64,000 nt of DNA from Polynucleobacter sp. MWH-UH2A. Lineage in GTDB: Bacteria > Pseudomonadota > Gammaproteobacteria > Burkholderiales > Burkholderiaceae. The position numbers and the translations under genes are program-made. Below the pieces are notes generated by a model. It searched no databases and was not told where the DNA came from. It worked only from the letters and a program-made list of their open reading frames with translations. Positions 46,053 to 55,324 of the stretch are shown in pieces. Numbering within the stretch: position 1 is the stretch's first letter; each line of letters opens with the position of its first letter. Location of the stretch: contig NZ_CP061321.1 of assembly GCF_018687195.1 (NCBI RefSeq), forward strand, positions 248,001 through 312,000, written 5' to 3'.

Positions 46053-47042
46053 ATGCAAGCGGATTTAAATCAGAAAATCTATGTAGCCGGTCATCGGGGC
46101 ATGGTTGGTTCTGCCATTGTGCGCAATTTGCAGGCCCATGGCTACCACAACATCGTTACAAGAACCCATGGTGAGCTTGACTTAACCAATCAAGTGGCAG
46201 TACAAGCATTTTTTGAGCAAGAGAAGCCTGATCAGGTGTATTTGGCTGCTGCTAAGGTTGGTGGCATACATGCTAACAATACCTATCCTGCCGAGTTTAT
46301 TTATGACAACTTGATGGTGCAAAACAATGTAATTCATCAAGCTTTTATGAGTGGCGTGAAAAAACTTCTTTTTTTAGGTTCAAGCTGTATTTATCCAAAA
46401 TTAGCGCCACAACCTATGAGTGAAGACGCACTTCTCACTGGAAAGCTAGAGCCTACGAATGAGCCATATGCGATTGCGAAAATTGCCGGCATCAAAATGT
46501 GCGAGAGTTATACCCGCCAGTATGGTGAAAGTCATGGGGTTGATTATCGTTCAGTAATGCCTACCAATCTCTATGGACCTGGTGATAACTATCACCCTGA
46601 AAATAGTCACGTTATACCGGCGCTTATCAGGCGTTTTCATGAAGCCAAACTAAGTAATGCTCCAAAGGTAGTGATCTGGGGTACGGGCACTCCAAGGCGT
46701 GAGTTCTTATATGTTGACGATATGGCTGCGGCTAGTGTTTTTGTCATGCAGCTTGATAAAGCGGCCTATGATGCGCAAACAGAACCAATGCAAAGTCACA
46801 TTAATGTCGGTTTTGGTAGCGACGTAACGATTGCTGAATTAGCGCATGCTGTAAGCGTGGCTGTCGGCTATCAAGGAAAAATTAATTTTGATCACACTAA
46901 GCCTGATGGCGCTCCAAGAAAGTGGATGGATTCAGCTAGGCTAAACCGTTTGGGGTGGTCGCCATCGGTGGGCTTATCACAAGGACTAGCTAACGCATAT
47001 CAAGATCTAATTAGTTGGCTAGACCAGGGAACGAAGAAGTGA
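46053..47042 (+). CDS. fcl: GDP-L-fucose synthase
   Basis: Fcl epimerises and reduces the Gmd product to GDP-L-fucose. The 329-residue protein has [60 protein letters not shown], and [20 protein letters not shown] with the YxxxK pair. [20 protein letters not shown] and [16 protein letters not shown] complete the match. It is the only complete source of donor sugar seen for the GT10 fucosyltransferase at 3 kb. The following ligase gene overlaps its stop (GTGA). Confidence 0.97.
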   Translation: MQADLNQKIYVAGHRGMVGSAIVRNLQAHGYHNIVTRTHGELDLTNQVAVQAFFEQEKPDQVYLAAAKVGGIHANNTYPAEFIYDNLMVQNNVIHQAFMSGVKKLLFLGSSCIYPKLAPQPMSEDALLTGKLEPTNEPYAIAKIAGIKMCESYTRQYGESHGVDYRSVMPTNLYGPGDNYHPENSHVIPALIRRFHEAKLSNAPKVVIWGTGTPRREFLYVDDMAAASVFVMQLDKAAYDAQTEPMQSHINVGFGSDVTIAELAHAVSVAVGYQGKINFDHTKPDGAPRKWMDSARLNRLGWSPSVGLSQGLANAYQDLISWLDQGTKK

Positions 47043-48466
47043 ATGCTATAACCAGTACCGACTCTTCCGCTCCCGGCAAAGAGATGCTTTTAGCATACGC
47101 CCTCATCGCTATCAGTTCAATTCTGTTGGGTATTTGGGCGTTAAAACATACGATTGCCCTCAGAAATATCCTTTTGGTAAGCGGTGCAGTTATTAGCATC
47201 TTCTACTTATGGCTTCAATGGAAACTCGGGCAATTAAAAGAAATCTTGTTTTCACAGAACGCTCTTCCATTAGTTCTTTTAATGGCGATGTTCGTATGGG
47301 TGCTACTGCATTATGTATTTTTTTCTCGTTATCCTGCAGAAGAATTAAACGAACTCACTAGTACATGGCTTCGATCTGCATTGGCTGTCTTTTTGGCGAT
47401 CGGTACCGCAATGGCTTTGAGCAAAAAACCTGCAGGCATGATTTATCTTTGGGCAGGCATTTTGCTAAGTTTTGCGTTTCTATTGCTTCAATATATTCCC
47501 AAGGCATTAGCGGCGCACAGTTTCTTTGCGCCCGAATATGTCGGCTCTTATATCTATCACGTCAAAATCAATGGGGTATTGGTTGGGTCAGTTATGGTTG
47601 CTGGCTTAACTGCTTCTATCCTACTTTTTCTGCGATTAAATGACCCGGTTAGCCTTGGTCGTGTAGCGCTGATCTGGTTAGTGGCAATCGTCGTAGCGTT
47701 ATATGTTTATGTATTTGTTTTTGAGGCTCGCAACGGAATTGGCTTGACGGTATTGACATTAGGATTTGCATTGTGCTGGCTCATCTTGGGTATGGTGGGT
47801 CGCAAAAATTCAGCTGCATTACCCCGAAAATCATTGCTCAAACTGATGGTCGTTTTCTTGCTTGTGTTGATGTTGGCTTTAGGTTTTGGCAAGATTCAGG
47901 CAAGCAAAAATTCAGGTTGGCAAACTTTATTCCAAGATATGAGAATAGCAATGAGAATTCATGACTATCCAAACTGGCGAGATCCAGCAGTATTGGGGTA
48001 TCCAATATCTGCTTCGGGTAGCGTGGTTGCAGCCAATACCTATGAGCGCACCGCTTGGGCTACTGCAGGAATCCTCATGTTTATCCCCGAAAACCCCCTG
48101 GGGATAGGCGTACTGTCCCGTTCATTTCCACGCCTACTGCAAGAAAAATTTGGCAAGAATGTGGATTACATTCCCTCAACGCATAGTGCTTGGGTTGACT
48201 TGACCTTAAGTTATGGAATACCAGGTATAGGTATGATGTTGGGCCCATTATTGTTACTACTGTATCGAGCATTAAGTGGGCGAGATGCGGTCGATGGATT
48301 TGTGTTTGTTTTATCAGCCAGTATCTGTGCGCTATACACAGTTGGTGAGTTGAGCGTTCAGCATGGGGTTGAAATTTTGGTCTATCTGATAGCCTTTTTG
48401 GCCACGGTGAGTCAGTTAGGATCTCAGATCGAGTCCAATGCGAAGCTCACTCAGTTAAAATTATGA
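47039..48466 (+). CDS. O-antigen ligase/polymerase family protein (Wzy_C)
   Basis: The 475-residue integral membrane protein has about ten to twelve hydrophobic segments. Its family domain lies in the second half. The large periplasmic loop and the motif [20 protein letters not shown] are followed by [20 protein letters not shown] with the conserved His and Gly. This is the WaaL-type O-antigen ligase pattern, which joins O-polysaccharide to lipid A core in the periplasm; a polymerase Wzy is the alternative. The GTG start overlaps the fcl stop and gives a plausible polar N-terminus; a TTG 24 bases earlier is less likely. Confidence 0.8.
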   Translation: MNAITSTDSSAPGKEMLLAYALIAISSILLGIWALKHTIALRNILLVSGAVISIFYLWLQWKLGQLKEILFSQNALPLVLLMAMFVWVLLHYVFFSRYPAEELNELTSTWLRSALAVFLAIGTAMALSKKPAGMIYLWAGILLSFAFLLLQYIPKALAAHSFFAPEYVGSYIYHVKINGVLVGSVMVAGLTASILLFLRLNDPVSLGRVALIWLVAIVVALYVYVFVFEARNGIGLTVLTLGFALCWLILGMVGRKNSAALPRKSLLKLMVVFLLVLMLALGFGKIQASKNSGWQTLFQDMRIAMRIHDYPNWRDPAVLGYPISASGSVVAANTYERTAWATAGILMFIPENPLGIGVLSRSFPRLLQEKFGKNVDYIPSTHSAWVDLTLSYGIPGIGMMLGPLLLLLYRALSGRDAVDGFVFVLSASICALYTVGELSVQHGVEILVYLIAFLATVSQLGSQIESNAKLTQLKL

Positions 48467-48552
48467 AAATTAGTATTATTTATTACATAATATTAGAAGT
48501 ACTGGAAACTCCGCAATACCTGAGAAGCAACCAAATTCTTGCATAGCAATTG

Positions 48553-49434
48553 ATGAATACAAAAAATACGCCTTCTTCATGTAGCCCTAGCATCCAAGAT
48601 GATCAGGAAATTTCCCTGCTGGATATCCTGGCTTTTCTCAAAAGGGCCTACAAAACAATCCTCATTACGGGGATCATAGGATTGGTAGCTGCAATTGCTT
48701 ACCTAGCGATTACCCCCAAGCAATATGAGGCCGTAGCCCAAATCACCATGGCGCAAATCGGTGCCACTAACAACAACAACAATCTCAATCCCCTTGGCAT
48801 TAATATTGAAGAGCCAGCGCTCCTGATTGCGCGCCTATCTTCTCCATCCAGCTTTACCCCAGAAGTCGTAACCGCTTGTAGTAAAGAAGATTCAATACAA
48901 AGCCAGGCTAATGCGAGCGAGCGTTTGAGTAAATCAGTTAAATTAAGCATCCCCAAAGGGGTGGCTAATGTAGTCGAGTTCAAAGCTTTTGGTTCTAGCC
49001 CTCAAAGTGCTAAGGTGTGTGCTAATGCGATTTTTGATTTAATCAAAAACACGCAAGCGCAGATTGTCACGCCCTATATTGAGGAGGCAAAACTTAAGCT
49101 TGCCGATGATCAGTTGCGCTTGCAAGAGGCAATCAATCTAGTCGCAAAGACCGAGAAGTCTGGCGGGGCAATGAGTGCAACTTATCTGGCAACCCGTGAC
49201 GAAATCCGCTATCTACTAGAGGAGATCAGTGCGCTCAAAAACCTGATTGCCGCAAACGCCAGTCGGGCCACTCGCCCGATTGCGCCAATTTACGCCTCGG
49301 ATCAGCCCGTAAGCCCCAAAAAACACATCGCACTCTTAATGGGAGTATTGGCTGGACTAGGCTTAGGACTACTCATCGCCCTAGCGCGCCAAGGGTACGC
49401 TAAATTAAAGTTTGATAGGGTGGGGGTGGTGTGA
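48553..49434 (+). CDS. Wzz-like chain-length determinant protein
   Basis: The 293-residue protein has two membrane segments, near residues 33-55 (AYKTILITGIIGLVAAIAYL) and near 265-285 (IALLMGVLAGLGLGLLIALA). A periplasmic domain with a coiled coil (EEAKLKLADDQLRLQEAINL) lies between. PVSPKKHIALLMG before the second segment is the usual Wzz Pro/Lys-rich approach. Such proteins set O-antigen length. No tyrosine-kinase domain is present. The N-terminus EISLLDILAFLKRAYKTI is the PF02706 start. A TTG one codon earlier is also possible. Confidence 0.88.
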   Translation: MNTKNTPSSCSPSIQDDQEISLLDILAFLKRAYKTILITGIIGLVAAIAYLAITPKQYEAVAQITMAQIGATNNNNNLNPLGINIEEPALLIARLSSPSSFTPEVVTACSKEDSIQSQANASERLSKSVKLSIPKGVANVVEFKAFGSSPQSAKVCANAIFDLIKNTQAQIVTPYIEEAKLKLADDQLRLQEAINLVAKTEKSGGAMSATYLATRDEIRYLLEEISALKNLIAANASRATRPIAPIYASDQPVSPKKHIALLMGVLAGLGLGLLIALARQGYAKLKFDRVGVV

Positions 49435-49537
49435 TGACCAGTCAGGTACAAACAAAGGTACGAGATCGGGCATTAGCGGGCTTAACTCCCCTGATTGTTT
49501 AAAAAACAATCAAGTTAATTCAAACGACATTATTTAA
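49435..49537 (+). other. Gap between wzz-like gene and galE with a tiny frame and hairpin
   Basis: An ATG that overlaps the wzz-like stop (TGATG) opens a 22-codon frame, MTSQVQTKVRDRALAGLTPL plus two residues, ending at 49502. It has no ribosome site of its own. An 8-base stem (GATTGTTT with its complement, 49493-49511) overlaps its end but has no T run. It could be a remnant of a lost gene or nothing; no function is claimed. Confidence 0.3.
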
Positions 49538-50551
49538 GTGAATATCCTGTTAACCGGTGGTGCTGGGTATATTGGCAGTCATACTGCAGTGGCGTTATCA
49601 CAGGCCGGTTACGAGTTGGTCTTGTTGGATAACTTTTGCAATAGTAATCCCAGTGTTTTAGAGCGTCTTCAGAAAATCTTAGGCAAGCCATTGCATTGCG
49701 TTGAAGGCGATGTTCGTGACACCTCTTTAGTCACTAAAACCCTGCGAGAGTACAAAATTGATGCGGTAATTCATTTTGCTGGATTAAAGGCTGTTGGCGA
49801 GTCAGTTGAAAAACCCATTGAGTACTACACCAATAATGTGCAGGGTACCATCAGCCTTCTTGAGGCGATGGAATTGGTTGGCGTAAAGAAATTAGTCTTT
49901 AGCTCTAGCGCAACCGTTTATGGCAACCCCCAGTATTTGCCGGTTGATGAGGCTCATCCTACTGGCGCAACGAATGCCTATGGCAGAAGCAAGCTTCACA
50001 TTGAGGAAATGCTTAAGGATGTTGCAAACTCTAATTCTGCGTGGAAGATTATTTGCTTACGCTACTTCAATCCAGTAGGAGCACATGAGTCTGGATTAAT
50101 TGGTGAGGATCCTGGTGATATCCCTGGTAATTTGATGCCCTATATTGCACTTGTTGCATCTGGTAAGCTACCCTCTCTAAATGTGTTTGGAAATGATTAC
50201 CCCACTCCCGATGGAACCGGGGTAAGAGATTACATTCATGTGATGGATTTAGCTGAAGGGCACTTGGCAGCCTTGGAATATTTGAGTGGTTATTCTGGCT
50301 GGGATGCGATTAATTTGGGTGTAGGGCTTGGCATAAGCGTTCTAGATCTGGTTTCTGCTTATAAAAAAATTTCAGGAAGAAAAATCCCTTTCGAAATTCT
50401 GGAAAGACGTCAAGGTGATATTGGCGAGTGTTGGGCCAAGGTTGATATGGCTTATGAAAGGCTACAGTGGAGAGCGAAAAGGTCTATTGAACTCAGTTGT
50501 CAGGATTCCTGGCGATACATTTGCTCTAATGGGTTAAGAAAGAACATATGA
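49538..50551 (+). CDS. galE: UDP-glucose 4-epimerase
   Basis: GalE interconverts UDP-glucose and UDP-galactose, supplying galactose for polysaccharides. The 337-residue protein starts with GTG and reads MNILLTGGAGYIGSHTAVAL, followed by HFAGLKAVGESVEKPIEYY, LVFSSSATVYGNPQYLPVDE, and TNAYGRSKLHIEEML with the catalytic Tyr and Lys. RYFNPVGAHESGLIGEDP is also typical. Its end overlaps kdnB by four bases (ATGA), linking a common enzyme with the unusual module downstream. Confidence 0.95.
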   Translation: MNILLTGGAGYIGSHTAVALSQAGYELVLLDNFCNSNPSVLERLQKILGKPLHCVEGDVRDTSLVTKTLREYKIDAVIHFAGLKAVGESVEKPIEYYTNNVQGTISLLEAMELVGVKKLVFSSSATVYGNPQYLPVDEAHPTGATNAYGRSKLHIEEMLKDVANSNSAWKIICLRYFNPVGAHESGLIGEDPGDIPGNLMPYIALVASGKLPSLNVFGNDYPTPDGTGVRDYIHVMDLAEGHLAALEYLSGYSGWDAINLGVGLGISVLDLVSAYKKISGRKIPFEILERRQGDIGECWAKVDMAYERLQWRAKRSIELSCQDSWRYICSNGLRKNI

Positions 50552-51669
50552 CATCTATTTTGAACTCTGGAATTAAGCTTGTTAAAAATGTCGGTCGCTA
50601 CAACATAGGCAGTGGATCAATTAGAGAGGTTGGCCCATTATTAGAACAAAAGAGAGCGCAAGCAAAAAGTATGTATAAATCTACCCAAGTTGTATATTTG
50701 GTAGATGAATTCTTTAAGTCAAATGCGGAATTAAAGAACATACTGAATTTTGAGCCAGGGGATTTAATTTGTTTTATTTCTACCGTTAATGAGCCAAAAA
50801 CTAGTAGCATTGATTCTCAGGTTAGTCAGATTCAAAGCTCTGGGATTTTTGAGCCATGTGCCGTTGTTGGGATGGGCGGTGGAATAACAATGGATACTGC
50901 AAAAGCCGTATCCAATTTGCTTACAAATGGAGGTAAGGCAGAGCAATATCAAGGCTGGGATCTGCTAAGAGTGCCAGGAATTTTTAAGCTCGGTATCCCA
51001 ACTATTTCTGGAACCGGGTCTGAGGCAACCAGAACATGCGTCATGACTAATTCTGCTACGGGACTAAAACTAGGTATGAATAGCGACTATACGGTTTTTG
51101 ATCATGTCATTATGGATTCTGATCTGACTAAAACAGTACCTCGTGCCCAATATTTTTACACTGGCATGGATGCATATATTCATTGCGTTGAGGCCCTATC
51201 AGGTTCTTATCGAAATGCAATAGGAGATGCATATTCAAGAGAGACTCTGAATCTTTGCCGACAAGTTTTTTTGAGTAACGACATGCAGTCTATCGATAAT
51301 CGTGATCGCCTCATGGTTGCGTCTTATTTAGGTGGATGTTCAATTGCAACGAGCTATGTTGGGGTGGTTCATCCTTTTTCGGCAGGATTGAGTGTTGTTC
51401 TAGGTTTGCATCACTGCGTAGCTAATTGTATTGTTATGAGGGCTATGGAGGAGTTTTACCCTGAGGCGTATAAAGAGTTTTGGGTAATTGTTGAAAAGCA
51501 AGATATTGATATTCCACAGGGTATTTGTAGAGATTTAAATGAAGAACAATTTCAGCAGCTTTATGCATCAACCATTATTCATGAAAAGCCACTGACGAAT
51601 GCTCTTGGTGAGGAATTTAAAAAAATATTGAACCATGAAAAAGTTCTTGAACTTTTTTTAAAAATGTAA
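50548..51669 (+). CDS. kdnB: KdnB-like 3-deoxy-D-manno-octulosonate 8-oxidase
   Basis: KdnB is an iron-containing alcohol dehydrogenase-type enzyme that oxidises C8 of Kdo to the aldehyde; KdnA then adds an amino group to give 8-amino-Kdo. The 373-residue protein has GMGGGITMDTAKAVSNLLTN at the cofactor site, AEQYQGWDLLRVPGIFKLGI, ISGTGSEATRTCVMTNS, and the metal-site segments YFYTGMDAYIHCVEALSG and YVGVVHPFSAGLSVVLGLHH. These specific blocks, and the kdnA-like gene 9 bases after it, point to KdnB rather than another alcohol dehydrogenase. First described in Shewanella; substrate here is inferred. Confidence 0.85.
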   Translation: MTSILNSGIKLVKNVGRYNIGSGSIREVGPLLEQKRAQAKSMYKSTQVVYLVDEFFKSNAELKNILNFEPGDLICFISTVNEPKTSSIDSQVSQIQSSGIFEPCAVVGMGGGITMDTAKAVSNLLTNGGKAEQYQGWDLLRVPGIFKLGIPTISGTGSEATRTCVMTNSATGLKLGMNSDYTVFDHVIMDSDLTKTVPRAQYFYTGMDAYIHCVEALSGSYRNAIGDAYSRETLNLCRQVFLSNDMQSIDNRDRLMVASYLGGCSIATSYVGVVHPFSAGLSVVLGLHHCVANCIVMRAMEEFYPEAYKEFWVIVEKQDIDIPQGICRDLNEEQFQQLYASTIIHEKPLTNALGEEFKKILNHEKVLELFLKM

Positions 51670-51678
51670 GGAATACGA

Positions 51679-52836
51679 ATGCCTGGATATGAAGTGATCG
51701 GTGATGAGGAGTTGCGTGAAGTTCAGGATGTTTTTTCGCGTGGCGGAGTCTTATTTAGGCATGGATTTGATGCAATACGCAACGACTGTTTCAAGGTGAG
51801 GGATTTTGAGGCTGCTTTTGCAAAAGCGATGGGCGTCAGGCATGCATTAGCTGTAACCTCAGGCACCGCTGCATTGAGAGTCGGGCTAGCCGCGCTGGAG
51901 GTGAAGCCAGGTGATGAGGTAATCACCCAATGTTTCACCTTTGTGGCTACCGTAGAAGCAATTATTGAATCGGGGGCAACCCCAGTTTGCACCCAAGTTG
52001 ATCTTTCATTGAACATGGATCCTGATGATTTGCTCGCTAAAATTAGTCCGAAAACGAAAGCAGTTATCGTAGTACATATGCTCGGGGTACCCGCCAATCT
52101 TGAAAAAATCTCTAAAATCTGTGCCGATAAAAATATTGCATTAATTGAGGATGCGGCCTGGGGGTGCGGTGGTAATCTTAATGAAACTGCATTAGGTGCT
52201 TGGGGTGATATTGGAACTTTCAGTTTTGATTTTGCTAAAACAATGACCACCGGCGAAGGAGGAATGGTTTTATTTAAGTGCGATGAACTTTATAAAAAAG
52301 CGTTCGCTTGGCATGACCATGGCCATGAAAATAATCCCCTTGTTCCTCGATGGGAAGATACTCGCTCAAGTAGTGGGTTTAACTATCGCATGATGGAGTT
52401 GCAGGGAGCGATTGGATTGGCTCAATTAAAAAAATTACCTGACATAGTGATGGCCCAGAGAAAAAACAAGGCGATGCTCTGGGAGGCAATTTCTGATTTG
52501 CCAAATCTTAAATTACGCCCCATGCCCGATAATTCGTATGATACGGCAGACGCTCTAGTTTTTTTGGTTAAAGATAATGAGGCTGCTCGCCGTTGTCGAG
52601 ATGAGCTATTAAAAGTGGGGCTCTCTACAAAAATTCTCCCCGAAGCCTATACCTGGCATTTTGCGGGAACATGGGATCACATGCCAGAGTTGGTTGCTGC
52701 GCATGGGGGTGATTTGCTTGCGGCCTTTACGCCTTCAGCTGAAATCCTTGCAAGGGCCGTTTCTATTCCAGTAGGGGTATTTTTAAGGGAAGATTTCCCT
52801 AGTAAATTACGTGAAGCTATAAGAAAGGCTTTGTAG
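51679..52836 (+). CDS. kdnA: KdnA-like 8-amino-3,8-dideoxy-manno-octulosonate transaminase
   Basis: KdnA is a PLP-dependent DegT/DnrJ/EryC1 aminotransferase that converts 8-oxo-Kdo to 8-amino-Kdo with glutamate. The 385-residue protein begins [20 protein letters not shown] and [14 protein letters not shown], a start typical of KdnA. It then has [31 protein letters not shown] [15 protein letters not shown], and [20 protein letters not shown] with the PLP lysine. [20 protein letters not shown] follows. The pairing with kdnB is the strongest support. Other sugar aminotransferases of the family remain possible. Confidence 0.85.
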   Translation: MPGYEVIGDEELREVQDVFSRGGVLFRHGFDAIRNDCFKVRDFEAAFAKAMGVRHALAVTSGTAALRVGLAALEVKPGDEVITQCFTFVATVEAIIESGATPVCTQVDLSLNMDPDDLLAKISPKTKAVIVVHMLGVPANLEKISKICADKNIALIEDAAWGCGGNLNETALGAWGDIGTFSFDFAKTMTTGEGGMVLFKCDELYKKAFAWHDHGHENNPLVPRWEDTRSSSGFNYRMMELQGAIGLAQLKKLPDIVMAQRKNKAMLWEAISDLPNLKLRPMPDNSYDTADALVFLVKDNEAARRCRDELLKVGLSTKILPEAYTWHFAGTWDHMPELVAAHGGDLLAAFTPSAEILARAVSIPVGVFLREDFPSKLREAIRKAL

Positions 52837-52852
52837 ATTTGATGTCTGCTTT

Positions 52853-53542
52853 ATGAAAAAAAATTTCTTTCAGCCTACTGTTTCAGTAATTGTCCCGGTT
52901 TTCAATCAGCAGCAATACATCGGCCGTTGCTTGCGTTCTTTACTTCATCAGACTCTCTCCCATGAGTGCTATGAAGTTATTGTTATAAATGATGGGAGTA
53001 CAGATTTAACTGCATATGCTTTAGAGCAATTTGTTGATAGCCATGAGTCACCTATTAGAATAATTAACAATGAGGTTAATATTGGTTTACCAGCATCTTT
53101 AAATAAAGGTATACAAGCTGCACGTGGGGATTTCATCGTTAGAGTAGACTCGGATGATTTTGTAAATACCAATTTTATAAATTTTTTACAGGTTTACCTT
53201 GATGCCAATCAGCAAGTAGATGCAGTAGCTTGTGATTATCTTTTGGTTGATGATGAGGAAAATGTAATTCAACGCCGTAATTGTGATGATGATCCGATTG
53301 CCTGTGGAATTATGTTTCGTAAATCACATTTATTAGATATTGGTCTTTATGATGAAGCGTTTCGATTGCATGAAGAGCGTGAACTAAAAATTCGCTTTGA
53401 AAAAAAATATAAAATTCAGCGTCTTGACATCCCGCTCTATCGCTATAGACGTCACGCGAATAATATTACTAATGATTTAGCTAAGATGGATCAGTATCAG
53501 AGGGATTTAATCCTAAAGCATGGCTCTAATGGCGATGCGTAA
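52853..53542 (+). CDS. Family 2 glycosyltransferase (small)
   Basis: The 229-residue protein has a GT2 catalytic domain only. [20 protein letters not shown] opens it, [16 protein letters not shown] holds the first acidic motif, and [11 protein letters not shown] near residue 97 is the DxD motif. [20 protein letters not shown] and [20 protein letters not shown] follow. It could transfer the unusual sugar made by the neighbouring genes, but the substrate is not readable. It lies 16 bases after kdnA and 18 before the neuB-like gene. Confidence 0.88.
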   Translation: MKKNFFQPTVSVIVPVFNQQQYIGRCLRSLLHQTLSHECYEVIVINDGSTDLTAYALEQFVDSHESPIRIINNEVNIGLPASLNKGIQAARGDFIVRVDSDDFVNTNFINFLQVYLDANQQVDAVACDYLLVDDEENVIQRRNCDDDPIACGIMFRKSHLLDIGLYDEAFRLHEERELKIRFEKKYKIQRLDIPLYRYRRHANNITNDLAKMDQYQRDLILKHGSNGDA

Positions 53543-53560
53543 TTTATAAAGGCACCCTAA

Positions 53561-54631
53561 ATGACAGCATCAATTAACCTTGGTAGACGTATTATCGGAT
53601 CCAAATCAACCCCTTATGTTATAGCTGAAATCGGAGTAAATCATGAGGGATCTTTAAATCAGGCGTTTCGCCTTATAGAACTTGCTAAAGAGGGTGGCGC
53701 TGATGCAGCAAAGTTTCAAAGTTATAAGGCTGATACTTTGGCCTCAAAGCATTCACCATCTTATTGGGATACCTCTAAAGAGCCGACAACTAGCCAGTAT
53801 GAGTTATTTAAGAAGTACGATAACTTCGGAGCAAATGAATTTGTTCAACTTGCCCAGCATTGCAATCGTGTAGGAATTGATTTTTTATCAACACCTTTTG
53901 ACGATGCCTCTATTGAGTTTCTGGACCCGTTAGTCCCCTTTTTTAAAATTGCATCTGCCGATCTTACCAACATCCCATTTTTGCGCAAGGTGGCATCAAA
54001 AAATAAGCCAATTGTTTTATCAACCGGCGCGTCAACTTTGGGTGAGATTGATATTGCGATTGAATCAATTCGCAGAGCAGGCTGCAATGATATTGCATTG
54101 TTGCACTGCATATTAAATTATCCGACAAGTAATCAGAACGCTCATTTGAGGATGATAGAGGGCCTCAAAAAGACGTATCCAGAATTTGTAATTGGTTACT
54201 CAGATCATACGTTGCCGGATGATGCAATGACGCCTTTAGTTACGGCATATTTATTGGGAGCAGTTATTCTTGAAAAGCACTTTACACACGATAAAACCCT
54301 GCCGGGCAATGATCACTATCATGCCATGGACGTTCAGGATCTTATTCGGTTTGTTGATATTTCTAAAACAATAAATGTACTATTAGGGTCATGTGACCAT
54401 AAAAAGCCGATTCAATTGGAAGAATTATCAAGGAAAAATGCGCGAAGAAGTATTGTGTTATCTAAGAATTTGCCGGCAGGCTCAATTCTTACGCCCGAGT
54501 TAATTACTTATAAGCGACCCGGAACTGGTATCAGCCCTCTTTATTGGGATGAAGTGGTGGGTAAGCACTTAGTTAACGCTTGTGAGGCCGATCATATTCT
54601 TCAGTGGTCTGATCTTGCAAAACCAGAATAA
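53561..54631 (+). CDS. N-acetylneuraminate synthase-type nonulosonate synthase (NeuB family)
   Basis: NeuB enzymes condense phosphoenolpyruvate with a six-carbon amino sugar to a nine-carbon nonulosonic acid such as sialic, legionaminic or pseudaminic acid. The 356-residue protein has the synthase domain with YVIAEIGVNHEGSLNQAFRL, DAAKFQSYKADTLASKHSP, FLSTPFDDASIEFLDPLVPF and FKIASADLTNIPFL. VIGYSDHTLPDD, ILEKHFTHDKTLPGNDHYHA and a C-terminal SAF domain (ARRSIVLSKNLPAGSILTPE) follow. All parts are intact. Which six-carbon precursor it uses is unknown, since the usual NeuC/PseB/LegB-type genes are not in the window. Confidence 0.85.
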   Translation: MTASINLGRRIIGSKSTPYVIAEIGVNHEGSLNQAFRLIELAKEGGADAAKFQSYKADTLASKHSPSYWDTSKEPTTSQYELFKKYDNFGANEFVQLAQHCNRVGIDFLSTPFDDASIEFLDPLVPFFKIASADLTNIPFLRKVASKNKPIVLSTGASTLGEIDIAIESIRRAGCNDIALLHCILNYPTSNQNAHLRMIEGLKKTYPEFVIGYSDHTLPDDAMTPLVTAYLLGAVILEKHFTHDKTLPGNDHYHAMDVQDLIRFVDISKTINVLLGSCDHKKPIQLEELSRKNARRSIVLSKNLPAGSILTPELITYKRPGTGISPLYWDEVVGKHLVNACEADHILQWSDLAKPE

Positions 54632-55323
54632 TGTCTGATGTTATAGCCCTAGTTCAGGCTCGCATGGGCTCCACTCGATTTCCGGGAAAAATGATTGCCC
54701 CCTTGGGTGGGCGAACGCTACTTGAATGGGTTTTATTGCGCGCCAGTCGATCTCGACTGGTAAATAAGGTTTTGTTAGCCACAACCGATTTGGAGCGGGA
54801 CGATGAACTTGTTCGCATAGCCGAAAGCCTTGGTATCGAAGTTTATCGCGGAAGTGAGCAAGACGTTTTAGAGCGATTTGTTTTGGCTGGAAAAAAATAT
54901 AATGCAAGTTTAATTGTACGCATCTGCGCTGATAATCCTTTTGTGGATCCAGAAGAAATTGATCGTTTAATTTCTTTTTATAGAAATAATGAGTGCGACT
55001 ATGCCTGCAATCATCGGGCGCTATTCGGTAGTCATTATTCAGATGGCTTTGGCGCAGAAATTTTATCGTTTAAGTTAATGGTTGAAATTGCCGATAGAGC
55101 TGTAGAAAAAAGACATAGGGAGCATGTCACTTTATTTCTTGTGGAAAACCCTGCAGATTATGTTATTAAGGCTGTTCCAGCCCCATCTGGGCTTAATAAA
55201 CCAGAGATGCGATTTGATATTGATACTCTTGGAGATTATGAATATATAAAGTCCTTATTGCATAAAGGTGTCAATATCAAAACGTCTGCAATGGAAATTG
55301 TTTCTTTGGCTCTTGCCGGCTAA
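54631..55323 (+). CDS. Cytidylyltransferase-family protein (SpsF/NeuA-like)
   Basis: The 230-residue protein is a GT-A-like nucleotidyltransferase related to acylneuraminate cytidylyltransferases and SpsF. IALVQARMGSTRFPGKMIAP LGG-type start (VQARMGSTRFPGK) is the CTP-binding motif, and IVRICADNPFVDPEEIDRLI and PEMRFDIDTLGDYEYI follow. It would activate a keto-acid sugar with CMP, most simply the product of the NeuB-like enzyme encoded one base upstream (TAATG overlap). It is not KdsB, which is encoded at 32 kb. Confidence 0.8.
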   Translation: MSDVIALVQARMGSTRFPGKMIAPLGGRTLLEWVLLRASRSRLVNKVLLATTDLERDDELVRIAESLGIEVYRGSEQDVLERFVLAGKKYNASLIVRICADNPFVDPEEIDRLISFYRNNECDYACNHRALFGSHYSDGFGAEILSFKLMVEIADRAVEKRHREHVTLFLVENPADYVIKAVPAPSGLNKPEMRFDIDTLGDYEYIKSLLHKGVNIKTSAMEIVSLALAG

Positions 55324-55324
55324 T

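Noticed and set aside
51723..52250. A minus-strand frame of 175 codons
   Set aside because: It lies fully inside kdnA, whose plus-strand protein has clear family motifs.
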